From NCBI GenBank assembly GCA_016704445.1, contig JADJAE010000005.1, positions 1-64,000 of the forward strand: DNA of 64,000 nucleotides, written 5' to 3'. This stretch comes from Deltaproteobacteria bacterium. GTDB lineage: Bacteria; Myxococcota_A; Polyangia; Polyangiales; Ga0077539. The notes below the pieces were generated by a model, which made no database searches, had not been told where the DNA came from, and saw only the letters and a list, made by a program, of their open reading frames with translations. Below are positions 38,377-47,110 of the stretch, one piece after another. The position numbers were made by a program, and so were the translations under genes. Positions within the stretch are counted from its first letter, which is position 1. Each line of letters starts with the position of its first letter.

Positions 38377-39976
38377 CAGCCATTTCACGGTGCAGTGACA
38401 TCGATTCTCGCTGGGGCCACCATTCGTGCCGACTCGAGTGTTCAATCTCGTGACTTCCGGAGCTCGCGCTTCGTCGAGCAAGCGTTTGGTCGATACGTGG
38501 GGTTTCGCCCCTTGAGGCGAGGCGCGGGAGCAGGCGTCTTCTTCACCTGGTTCGCCTTGGGGGAGCCGCCGAAGATCGACGTGCCGGGCCAGCGTCAGCA
38601 TGACGATGGACATCTCCTCGGCGGACAGCCCGCCGTATCGCGCGGTCCACTCTTCGGCCCTCGACCATGACGTCCAGTCCCGGCGCATTCATTCTGAACA
38701 TCGTTCGCGATCAGGTATCCCGAGACTCCTCATCGACCTTCTTCTCGCCGTGCACGGCCGGCAGCGACGCCACCACGGTGGCCAGAAGGTTGTACGAGAG
38801 CAGTCCCACGCAGAATCCAAAGAGAGCGGCCTTGGGATATCCCAGCGGCGCGAGTTCCGCGTTGAGCCAGAGTGCGAGTTGTTGAAACGCCGTCTCGATG
38901 CTCCAGCGCTTCCGATAGAGATCCGCGATCTCAATGGCACTGGCCATCTCTTTCGGGAGGTTCGTGAGGAGGTGAAGTTCCATGTCGCCGTCGCGCGTCG
39001 CCTGGTCGAGCCGGATCGTGATCCGACGGAGGGCGAGGGTGCGGCCGTCCTCCATCTCCATCCTCACGTCCTGTTCGAAGACCTCGCCGATCTCGATCCG
39101 GCCGCACGAGATCAGTGCGCCGAACGGACGAGTGATCAGGTTCGCGTGCTGACGAATCACGAACGCGCCGTGTCGCTGCTGGATGCCCCAGAGGAACGCC
39201 TGCGTGCAGGAAGTTCCGATCGCAGATCCAGCAGTCGCCGGGCGATACCATCGGCAGGACTTGCGGCAGGATCAGCCGCTCTGAGCGTGGCCGTCCTCGC
39301 AAGGGAACCACCGCCCGCACCAGTCCCAGGGCGGGCTCGAAGACCGCCAGCAAGTGGCCCGCGCAGCGGACCGGCCACGCTTCCCGAAGCACGGCCAGGC
39401 GACGATCGGTCGCCGCGAGATGGTTGCCATCGAGCACCATTACCCGAAACCCCGACAGCCACGGCGCTCGCTCCCTTTCATCGACCGGATCAGCATGGCG
39501 GCGCGGTCCGCTGTGCCCGGACCATCGCGGCGCTGACAGCCGGTCTGACGTTCTGGAGCTTCGTAGACCGCCTTCAGGGTGACTCCCACCTCGCCGTGCG
39601 GGTACGCGGCGCGCACCGACGGCTGGCCACCCGTCACGACCAGACCGAGCAGGTCGATCGTGGCCGAGAACGCCAACTCGTTGGTGTACGTTTTCGTGCG
39701 GCGCTCCTCGAAAACCTCGTCGAGCGCCGCGCTCGAAAAGCAGTGCTCCAGGCCGATGCGGACCATCAGCGAGAGCGGGGAACCCGCCGTACCGGCTGAG
39801 GACGTGCGGCATGATCGACGGGGCTTGTCGGGCGTCATGGGTCCTGTATCCTCCCCGGAGCCTCGCAGGGCAATCCCAGATCTTGCGCACTCGATCGACT
39901 GCACTCTCCCCGAGATGCGGGACGGTCGACTGTTGTCTTCACCGCCGACTACCGTCACGTCACCGTGAAATGGATG
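38377..39976 (-). mobile_element. IS4-family insertion sequence, decayed
   Basis: 1600 bp. Direct repeats GCCGTGCAAGC (11 bp) at 38366-38376 and 39977-39987, inverted repeats CAGCCATTTCACGG at one end and CATCCATTTCACGG at the other. Both sizes fit the IS4 family. Carries frameshifted transposase remnants on the minus strand. Confidence 0.88.
38440..39838 (-). pseudogene. IS4-family transposase, frameshifted
   Basis: Segments in three minus frames: TNELAFSATIDLLGLVVTGG (from ATG 39838), VMVLDGNHLAATDRRLAVL with the first Asp, CWICDRNFLHA with the second Asp, ADLYRKRWSIETAFQQLALW (YREK-type Glu), and a tail IVMLTLARHVDLRRLP ending PHVSTKRLLDEA. At least three frameshifts are needed to join them. 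Non-functional as read. Confidence 0.82.
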
Positions 39977-40298
39977 GCCGTGCAAGCTTGAGATGACATG
40001 CTCCAGTGCGTCGGATCACCTGAGGGCTTAGACGCCATCAACCAGAACCACCGTGCACCGCAGTCCGGACATCGCACAGCAATGCACAGATAGACTACAC
40101 CAGCGAGTGCGACGAACAGGCCGCCGAAGCCGAGTGCCATGCTGTGTCCCGACGCGAGACCGTCAAACTCGCTCGCCCCGATGCGTACTGCGGTACCAAG
40201 GAGCGCGCCTGCCATACCAAGTCGCAGCTTCCAGAGCTGACTTGTTCGTTCAATGAGTGCGATGCCGGGCATCATCTCTCGCTCCTCCCGTTGCATGC

Positions 40299-40330
40299 GC
40301 CCAACCGTTGACCGTCGCTCGCCGCCCGGT
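40299..40330 (-). other. Degenerate attC half-site
   Basis: GCCCAACCGTTGACCGTCG begins like a normal site (core GCCCAAC, arm TGACCG) but lacks the second arm. It lies 24 nt before the start of the zinc-ribbon cassette gene, where a site is expected. The 108 bp to attC10 (40331-40438) contain GTTGATC, GTTGACC and GTTGCCC-type motifs and no gene. Confidence 0.55.
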
Positions 40331-40438
40331 GCTGGCACTTCACTGCCGGTCGCTCGTTGATCGTTGACCGTAGCCCGCGTCTTGCAACTTCGAGCCTCGT
40401 TGGCGGTCGCTCGTAGCCCGTTGCCCCGTCACTCGGGC

Positions 40439-40529
40439 GTCTAACGGCCTGCCCATGTGCCGCCGCATTGGGTCAATCGGGTGTTCATTGAACCAGGCGT
40501 GGGCGGTCGGCACCATGGGCTTGTTAGGT
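40439..40529 (-). other. attC site 10
   Basis: Bounds GTCTAAC and GTTAGGT, 91 bp, arms GCCTGCCCATGTGCCG and CGGTCGGCACCATGGG. Part of a 338-bp tandem duplication with attC11. Confidence 0.94.
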
Positions 40530-40776
40530 ACGCTCAACGTTAATGCGGGCGTAATGGCGGCAGTGCCGACCGCCGCGATTGGCGTGGGGCGCTCGTTCGT
40601 TGCCGCTGCCGTTGCCGCGGTCGTCGCCCTCGCTCCGCTGGTCGTCACGTCGCCCTCCGCCCGTCGTTCGCAGCTCGTTGGTCGGAGCCCGTTGTCCGCT
40701 GTACGCCGCTGGCTCTCTCGATGCCCGCGGCCCGATTCGTGCTCTTCGTAGGGCGCCGCCCGCCGCTTCCCAAGCT
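40530..40776 (-). other. Short cassette, first copy of the 338-bp tandem duplication
   Basis: Only a frame from about 40648 (MTTSGARATTAATAAATNER, then PIAAVGTAAITPA) is present; it has no stop before attC10 and reads through the site. The rest is made of irregular GTTGTCC, GTTGGTC and CGTTCGC motifs. Almost identical (about 4 differences) to 40868-41114. No known domain. Confidence 0.5.
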
Positions 40777-40867
40777 ACCTAACGGCCTGCCCATGTGCCG
40801 CCGCATTGGGTCAATCGGGTGTTCATTGAACCAGGCGTGGGCGGTCGGCACCATGGGCTTGTTAGGT
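40777..40867 (-). other. attC site 11
   Basis: Bounds ACCTAAC and GTTAGGT are perfect inverse complements, as are the GCCCATG/CATGGGC arms; 91 bp. The best-preserved site and a good reference for the family. Confidence 0.95.
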
Positions 40868-41114
40868 ACGCTCAACGTTGATGCGGGCGTAATGGCGGCA
40901 GTGCCGACCGCTGCGATTGGCGTGGGGCGCTCGTTCGTTGCCGCTGCCGTTGCCGCGGTCGTCGCCCTCGCTCCGCTGGTCGTCACGTCGCCCTCCGCCC
41001 GTCGTTCGCAGCTCGTTGGTCGGAGCCCGTTGTCCGCTGTACGCCGCTGGCTCTCCTGATGCCCGCGGCCCGATTCGTGCTCTTCGTAGGGCGCCGCCCG
41101 CCGCTTCCCAAGCT
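40868..41114 (-). other. Short cassette, second copy of the tandem duplication
   Basis: Same content as 40530-40776, frame from about 40986 (MTTSGARATTAATAAATNER) running into attC11. The duplication must be recent since it differs at only a few bases. Confidence 0.5.
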
Positions 41115-41205
41115 ACCTAACGGCCTGCCCATGTGCCGCCGCACTGGGTCCATCGAGTTGCCATCGGGCCAGGTGTGGGCGGTCGGCACCATGGGCTTGT
41201 TAGAT
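41115..41205 (-). other. attC site 12
   Basis: Bounds ACCTAAC and GTTAGAT, 91 bp. It is the site of the cassette closest to attI. Confidence 0.94.
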
Positions 41206-41428
41206 ACGCTCAACGCTGCCGGAATCGCAAACGTGGCAGTGCCGGACGTGGGGCGCTCGCTCGTCGAAGCCGATGCCGCCGTCGCCCAGCTCGTCGTCAC
41301 GTCGCCCACCACCCGTCTCTCGCCGCTCGTTGAGCGATGCTCGTTGTCCGTTGTCCACAGCCCGTTGTCCGCTGAACGCGGCCCGAGTTTTGCTCCGACG
41401 CAGGGCGCCGCCCGCCGCTCTCGAAGCT
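41206..41428 (-). other. First cassette, attI-proximal, with short read-through frame
   Basis: A frame from ATG 41312 (MVGDVTTSWATAASASTSER, then TSGTATFAIPAALSV) has no stop before attC12. It shares the start VTTSxA and layout with the two duplicated cassettes, so the three form one paralogous set. The part before the ATG again contains GTTGTCC-type repeats. Whether it encodes a peptide is unclear. Confidence 0.5.
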
Positions 41429-41440
41429 ATCTAACATCTC
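41425..41440 (-). other. attI recombination core (first cassette junction)
   Basis: ATCTAAC on the plus strand (41429-41435), i.e. GTTAGAT on the minus strand, is the last GTTRRRY core before intI and is not paired with a second arm. That is what a single-core attI site looks like. After the IS is removed, it lies about 225 bp from the intI start codon, a usual distance. Confidence 0.7.
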
Positions 41441-41484
41441 ATTCCCCCGCCCCCACTGCCGAACCCCGCTTGGGGGCCCATTCC

Positions 41485-42729
41485 TAAGGGATCCCCTCAT
41501 ATTTCGCTTCAATTCTCGGTGTAGTAGGAGCGGGGCATGGCGTCGCCCTTCACTGCCTCCAAGCCCCATCGCTCTCGTCCAGAGGGCCTCGACCCCGCCT
41601 CGGTCCACCAGTTCGTCGAGGACCTGCTGGGCGAGGACCTCCACGCCAAGCGCGTGCTGTCGCTGGCCAATGGCGTGGTGGGCGTGCTGCACGGAGCCAC
41701 CCTCGCGATCCACGCGATCGGCCAGGGACTCGCGACGGCCACGGGGGCCACCGCCAAGCACGCGGTCAAGCAGATCGATCGCATGCTGAGCAACCTGGGG
41801 ATCGACATCGAGTCGCTGGCGCCGCGGTGGGTGCGTTCGTGATCGCCGAACGCGACGAGATCGTCGTGGCGCTCGACTGGACGGACTTCGACGACGACGA
41901 CCAGACCACGCTCGTCCTCAACGTCATCACGAATCACGGCCGGGCGACGCCACTCCTGGGGAAGACCGTCCCCAGAAGGGCCTCAAGACCAGGCGCAACG
42001 GCTACGAAGACGAGTTGCTCTCCGGCTCCGGGAGGCGGTGCCCGTCGAGGTCCGCGTGACCATCCTGGCCGACCGCGGCTTCGGCGACCAGAAGCTCTAC
42101 ACGCTGCTGCGCAACCTGACTTCCACTTCGTGATCCGGTTCCGCGGGAACATCCGAGTGACCTCCGCGTCGGGCGAGGCGCGCACCGCCGCGGAGTGGCT
42201 GCGCGCGGATGGTCGGCTGGTAGAACCGAGGGGCGCCGGAGTGACCGCGGAGGGCACGACCGTGGATCGGATCGTGATCGTCCGCGCGAAGGGGATGAAG
42301 GAGGCCTGGTACCTGGCCAGCAGTCGCGCCGATCTGAGCGGCGCCGAGACCAAGAAGCTCTACGGTCGCAGGTTCACGATTGAAGAGAATCTGCGGGACA
42401 CCAAGGATCTCCACTTCGGCCTGGCCTGTCGGCCACCCACATCGGGGACCCGCGCGGCGCGATCGGTTGCTGCTCTCGTGGCCTTCGCCGAGGCGCTGTT
42501 GACGCTGCTGGGCGCGGCCTCCGAGTCGTTGGGCTTCGATCGCATGCTCAAGGTGAACACCACCAAGAAGCGGACGCACTCGCTCTTTCGGCAGGGCTCG
42601 TTCTGGTACCAAGCCATCCCGACGATGCGCGAGGATCGCCTGCGAGACCTGATGACCGCATTCGAAAACACCGTCGCTCAACACGCGGTCTTCCGCGGGA
42701 TCTTCGGTGCAATATGAGGGGATCCCTCA
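41485..42729 (+). mobile_element. IS4-family insertion sequence between intI and the array
   Basis: About 1245 bp with 19-bp terminal inverted repeats TAAGGGATCCCCTCATATT (left) and the inverse of TGAGGGATCCCCTCATATT (right), one mismatch. Direct repeat GGGCCCATTC occurs at 41474-41483 and 42730-42739. One extra C separates the left repeat from the IS end. The IS separates the integrase promoter region and any cassette promoter from the first cassette. Confidence 0.9.
41537..42717 (+). pseudogene. IS4-family transposase, frameshifted
   Basis: Start MASPFTASKPHRSRPEGLDP, frame ends at 41842. It resumes in the next frame (FVIAERDEIVVALDWTDFDD with the first Asp), then after further shifts VRVTILADRGFGDQKLYTLL (second Asp), FTIEENLRDTKDLHFGLACR (third acidic residue) and QAIPTMREDRLRDLMTAF. 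At least three frameshifts. The IS has apparently lost self-mobility, if the sequence is right. Confidence 0.82.
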
Positions 42730-42733
42730 GGGC

Positions 42734-42788
42734 CCATTCGCCAGCCGCTGCCCAATTCCATAACCCCATCTCGGCGCCATTCGCCAGC
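42734..42788. repeat. Pair of direct repeats near attI
   Basis: CCATTCGCCAGC at 42734-42745 and again at 42777-42788, 43 bp apart, between the IS and intI. In class 1 integrons IntI binds direct repeats beside the attI core; these could be their counterpart. The 10-bp target duplication of the IS falls on the left copy. Confidence 0.45.
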
Positions 42789-42903
42789 GTCTTTCCCCTC
42801 GCCGCCCCGTTTCGGCCTCCCACCGCCTCCAGCGCGCAACCTCTCCGCCTCCCACCCGACAACCCGGCTCGTCGCGCTTTCCGCGCGCCCCTGGAGTCCC
42901 ACC

Positions 42904-43854
<951 letters not shown>

Positions 43855-43962
43855 CGCCCGCTCCTCGTCCCCTCCGCCCATGTACGGAACTCATTGCGGC
43901 AGCCAGAGTTCTCGCCGCGTCAACCGAATGGGAGTCCCCGGTACGACCGTGAGGGAGCGGGA

Positions 43963-44033
43963 GCGACCGACCAGTGCCCTCCCAGCGCGGCCTCGCCCGG
44001 AGGGAGGCGACCGACCAGTGCCCTCCCAGCGCG
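43963..44033. repeat. 27-bp direct repeat pair upstream of rnpB
   Basis: Copies at 43963-43989 and 44007-44033 (beginning GCGACCGACCAGTGCCCTCC) are identical; part of the motif (CGACCAGCGCGCGG) occurs again near 44056. Repeats of this kind may bind a regulator or be remnants of slippage. Otherwise 43855-44083 has no gene. Confidence 0.6.
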
Positions 44034-44083
44034 ACGCGCATCTCCCTTGCGCCCGACCAGCGCGCGGTGTAGCGACCCGCTGC

Positions 44084-44491
44084 AGATGGAGAGGAGCGGG
44101 CGCTCGCCGGAGGTTCCCTGGTGAACCTCGGGAGGAAAGTCCGAGCTCCGCAGGGCAGGATGCTGGCTAACGGCCAGTGGGAGCGATCCCGAGGACAGTG
44201 CAACAGAGAAAGACCGCCGCACGCCGCGAGGCCCTGCGGTAAGGGTGAAACGGTGAGGTAAGAGCTCACCGCGGCGCTGGCGACAGCGACGGCACGGCAA
44301 ACCCCATCCGGAGCAAGACCCAATATGGAAGCGATGCGGGTCACACCGCGGGAGACCTGGAGCCCGGTCGATGCTTTCGGGTTGGTCGCTAACGACGTCG
44401 CGAGCAATCGTCGACGCTAGAAGAATGAGCGCCCCCGGGCGGTGAGCGATCGCCGCGCGGGACAGAACTCGGCTTACAGCCCTCTCCATCT
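44084..44491 (+). ncRNA. rnpB: RNase P RNA, bacterial class A
   Basis: The catalytic RNA of ribonuclease P, which matures tRNA 5' ends. Conserved blocks are present in order: GGAGGAAAGTCCGAGCTCC (44131-44149), AACAGAGAAAGACCGCC, GGTAAGGGTGAAACGGTG (about 44238-44255), GAGCAAGACC, AGAATGA (about 44421) and ACAGAACTCGGCTTACAG (44462-44479). The ends AGATGGAGAGG (44084) and CCTCTCCATCT (44481-44491) pair as helix P1, which sets the limits at about 408 nt. The plus orientation follows from the order of these blocks. Confidence 0.96.
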
Positions 44492-44506
44492 CCGAAGACG
44501 CCTCGG

Positions 44507-44531
44507 GCCCCGGCAACGGGTCACCCGGGGC
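44507..44531. terminator. Possible hairpin terminator between rnpB and the convergent kinase gene
   Basis: GCCCCGG (44507-44513) and CCGGGGC (44525-44531) form a seven-pair stem with an 11-nt loop. There is no T-run, so intrinsic termination is only a guess. Confidence 0.3.
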
Positions 44532-44549
44532 GTCGGCGGTTCTGGCGTG

Positions 44550-47048
44550 TCACTCCCGGGTCAGCCGCGACACCAGCGCCGACAGCGCGTCGAGGTCGAC
44601 GGGCTTCACCAGGTGCGCGTCGAAGCCCGCCTCCTCGGAGCGCCGACGGTCGCTGGCCTGGCCGTATCCGGTCACCGCGACCAGCTTGATGCCCCCGAGG
44701 CCCTCGATCGCCCGCAGCCGACGCCCCAGCTCGTAGCCGTCCATCACCGGCAGCCCGATGTCGAGCAGCGCGAGCTGCGGCCGCCGCTCCGCCGCCACGT
44801 CCAGCGCCTCTGGACCGTCGTGGGCCTTGCTCACCTCATGGCCCATCGTGCTGAGCACCTCCGCCAGCAGGTCGGCCGCGTCGTCGTTGTCGTCCACCAC
44901 CATCACCCGCACCGGGCTCGACGTGCGGCCGCCGAGTCCCCCGCCGGGCAGCGAGGTGGGGCCGGTGACCTCCCCTTCGAGCGCCGGGAGCCGCACGCAG
45001 AACTCGCTGCCCTCGCCCACCCCCTCGCTCTGCACCGAGACCTCGCCGCCGTGCAGCGCGACCAGGCTCTTCACGATCGCCAGCCCGAGCCCGAGGCCCC
45101 CCTGCGCCCGGTCGATGGCCTGCGACTCCTGGGTGAACATCTCGAACACCCTCGGGAGCATCTCCGGCGCGATGCCGATGCCCTGGTCGCGCACCCGCAC
45201 CTCGATCGCCCCCCCGGAGCGCGCCGCGCGCACCCCGATGCGGCCGCCCTTCTCCATGTACTTGGCGGCGTTGTTCAGGAGGTTGGCGACCACCTGCGCG
45301 AGGCGCACCGCGTCGCCCCGCACCATCAGCCCGGCGGGGACGTCGACGTCCAGGTGGTGCGCGCGCTGCTCGATGAGCGGCATCGCCATCTCCACCGCCC
45401 GGGTCGTGACCTCGGCGAGGTCGAGCCGCTCCAGCTTCAGCTCGACCTTGCCGCGGGTGATGCGAGAGACGTCCAGCAGGTCGTCGACGAGGCGGACCAC
45501 GTGCTTCACCTGCCGCTCGACCACCGCGATCTCCTGCGACGGCCCGCCGCGCATCCTCATCAGCGCGACCGCCGTCAGGATCGGCGCCAGGGGATTGCGC
45601 AGCTCGTGCCCCAGCATCGCCAGGAACTCGTCCTTCGAGCGGTTGGCGCGCTCGGCCTCCGCTCGGGCCCGCTCGTTCTCGCGGTAGAGCCGGGCGTGTT
45701 CGATGGCCACCACCGCTCGCTCGGCGAGCGCCGTCGCGAGCGCGAGGTCATCGGGCCCGTAGCGGCGCTGCGACTCCGCGGTGGCGAAGCTCAGCGCCCC
45801 GATGGTCGCGCCGCGCACCGAGAGCGGCACCGAGAGGTAGGAGCGCAGCCCCAGCGCGAGCATGAGCCTACGGTGCTCCGGGTCGCTCGCCGCCGCCTCG
45901 ACGGAGGCCATGGGGATCTCCGACACCATCTCCGCCTGGCCCGTGCGGATGACGTTTCTCGCGCCGGCGGGCGCGCCGAGGCGGCTCGGGTAGCGGCGGT
46001 CGAGCTCCTCCACCAGGGCGACCTTCGCCGGGTCGACGTGCGCGATGGCGAGCCTCACAAGCCGGCCGTCCTCGACCAGGTCGACCGCCGCCCAGTCGGC
46101 GATATCCGGCACCGCGAGCCTCGCCACCCTCGCGAGCGTCTCAGCGTAGTCGATCGACGAGCCCAGCTCCTGCGCGGCGCGGGCGATGAACCCCCGCCGG
46201 AGCTCGTCGCGTCGGCGCTGCGTGACGTCCCGGAGAAGCGTGATCACCGAGTCGGGCTTCCCCTTCGCGTCGTAGAGCGGCTTGGAGCGCACGACGGTCC
46301 AGTGCTCCTCGCCGGTCGCTGGGACCCGGAAGAGGAGCTCCCGCTCGATCGCCACCCCGGCGCGGAGGGCGTTGCGCCCGGGCATCTCCTCCGGGGGGAG
46401 CGGCTGGCGGCCCTCGTCGAAGACCTCGAAGCGCTGCGCCCCTTCGGCCCCCTGCGCACGGAGGAGCGCGTCGACGGAGGGGTAGCCGAGGATCTGTGCG
46501 GCGCCCTCGTTGGCGTAGAGCGCCCGGCCCGCGATGTCCTGCACCACGATGCCGTCGTCGACGCCGTCGAGGACGGCGTGGAGCTTGTCGAGCGCCGCTC
46601 TCCCCTCCCGAAGACGGGCGACGGTGCGCTGACGGCTCGTCGCCACCCTCGCCGTCACGACGGTGATGGTGACCGCCTCGACGAGGAAGACCACGAGCTG
46701 CGATCGGTCGCCGCCCCAGTCGAAGCGGGGCGTCACGAGGAAGTACTGCCCCAGCATCGCCGCGAGCGCCGTCGTCACCAGCCCGGCGCGCAGCCCGCCG
46801 TACCAGGCCGCCAGGAGGACCGCCGCGGGGTAGAGCAGGAAGAGCGTCGGCTTCCCCCCGCGGATGTCGAAGAAGAACGAGACGAGGGTCAGCAGCACCA
46901 GGGCCACCGCCGCGACCACGAGGCCTCGCGCTCCGGAGAGGAGCAGCTCGCCTTCGGGGCCGTCAACGGATTGGGGACGCGGCTCTTGGTGCATCCGGTG
47001 GCTTCGAGGGGGAGACGTTGCGGCAGCGAACAGGCGGTCTCGGCTCAC
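44550..47048 (-). CDS. Hybrid sensor histidine kinase with DUF4118-like membrane part, PAS, GAF and receiver
   Basis: 832 residues from GTG 47048; ATG 46994 (MHQEPRPQSVDG) is an equally good start. Order: about four transmembrane helices (GLVVAAVALVLLTLVSFFFD, TLFLLYPAAVLLAAWYGGLR; KdpD/DUF4118-like), PAS (LDGVDDGIVVQDIAGRALYA), GAF (DWAAVDLVEDGRLVRLAIAH), HisKA (FLAMLGHELRNPLAPIL), HATPase (LLNNAAKYM, DQGIGIAPEM, GLGLGLAIVKSL) and a C-terminal receiver (VMVVDDNDDAADLLAEVL, LALLDIGLPVMDG, LVKPVDLD). Last gene of a minus-strand set with the HD-GYP gene (62 bp upstream). Likely phosphorelay output to an unlinked partner. Confidence 0.92.
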   Translation of the reverse strand: MSRDRLFAAATSPPRSHRMHQEPRPQSVDGPEGELLLSGARGLVVAAVALVLLTLVSFFFDIRGGKPTLFLLYPAAVLLAAWYGGLRAGLVTTALAAMLGQYFLVTPRFDWGGDRSQLVVFLVEAVTITVVTARVATSRQRTVARLREGRAALDKLHAVLDGVDDGIVVQDIAGRALYANEGAAQILGYPSVDALLRAQGAEGAQRFEVFDEGRQPLPPEEMPGRNALRAGVAIERELLFRVPATGEEHWTVVRSKPLYDAKGKPDSVITLLRDVTQRRRDELRRGFIARAAQELGSSIDYAETLARVARLAVPDIADWAAVDLVEDGRLVRLAIAHVDPAKVALVEELDRRYPSRLGAPAGARNVIRTGQAEMVSEIPMASVEAAASDPEHRRLMLALGLRSYLSVPLSVRGATIGALSFATAESQRRYGPDDLALATALAERAVVAIEHARLYRENERARAEAERANRSKDEFLAMLGHELRNPLAPILTAVALMRMRGGPSQEIAVVERQVKHVVRLVDDLLDVSRITRGKVELKLERLDLAEVTTRAVEMAMPLIEQRAHHLDVDVPAGLMVRGDAVRLAQVVANLLNNAAKYMEKGGRIGVRAARSGGAIEVRVRDQGIGIAPEMLPRVFEMFTQESQAIDRAQGGLGLGLAIVKSLVALHGGEVSVQSEGVGEGSEFCVRLPALEGEVTGPTSLPGGGLGGRTSSPVRVMVVDDNDDAADLLAEVLSTMGHEVSKAHDGPEALDVAAERRPQLALLDIGLPVMDGYELGRRLRAIEGLGGIKLVAVTGYGQASDRRRSEEAGFDAHLVKPVDLDALSALVSRLTRE

Positions 47049-47110
47049 ATAGAGCCGTCATGCGCCCTCGTCGCGGCCGATTCGTCTCCGGGGCCACGGT
47101 AGCGCCCGGA

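Larger units (their letters stand above)
38335..40275 (-). pseudogene. Cassette zinc-ribbon membrane protein gene interrupted by an IS4-like element
   Basis: ATG 40275 follows a GGGAGGAG ribosome site. Two hydrophobic stretches (LGMAGALLGTAVRIG, LGFGGLFVALAGVVYLCIA) precede RCPDCGARWFWLMASKPSGD and SMSSQACTA. At 39976 an IS is inserted. Removal with one copy of the 11-bp duplication restores the frame exactly to CGKAGPNAV and a stop in attC9, giving about 109 residues. The two CxxC pairs (CPDC and CTAC) form a zinc-ribbon-like unit. This kind of small membrane zinc-ribbon protein recurs in cassettes but has no assigned role. Confidence 0.7.

Noticed and set aside
40340..41312. Three related proteins of about 100-113 residues ending in attC-derived sequence
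   Set aside because: More than half of each is read-through of attC and the next cassette. Only the first ~40 residues are cassette-specific, so they are noted as short cassettes rather than genes.
29600..41320. Many plus-strand frames in the array (for example those containing MCRRIGSIG)
   Set aside because: They are the antisense translation of attC sites; the minus-strand cassette genes and site geometry explain them.
43885..44516. Protein-coding frames across the rnpB region
   Set aside because: The region has all conserved RNase P RNA blocks; the frames are by-products.
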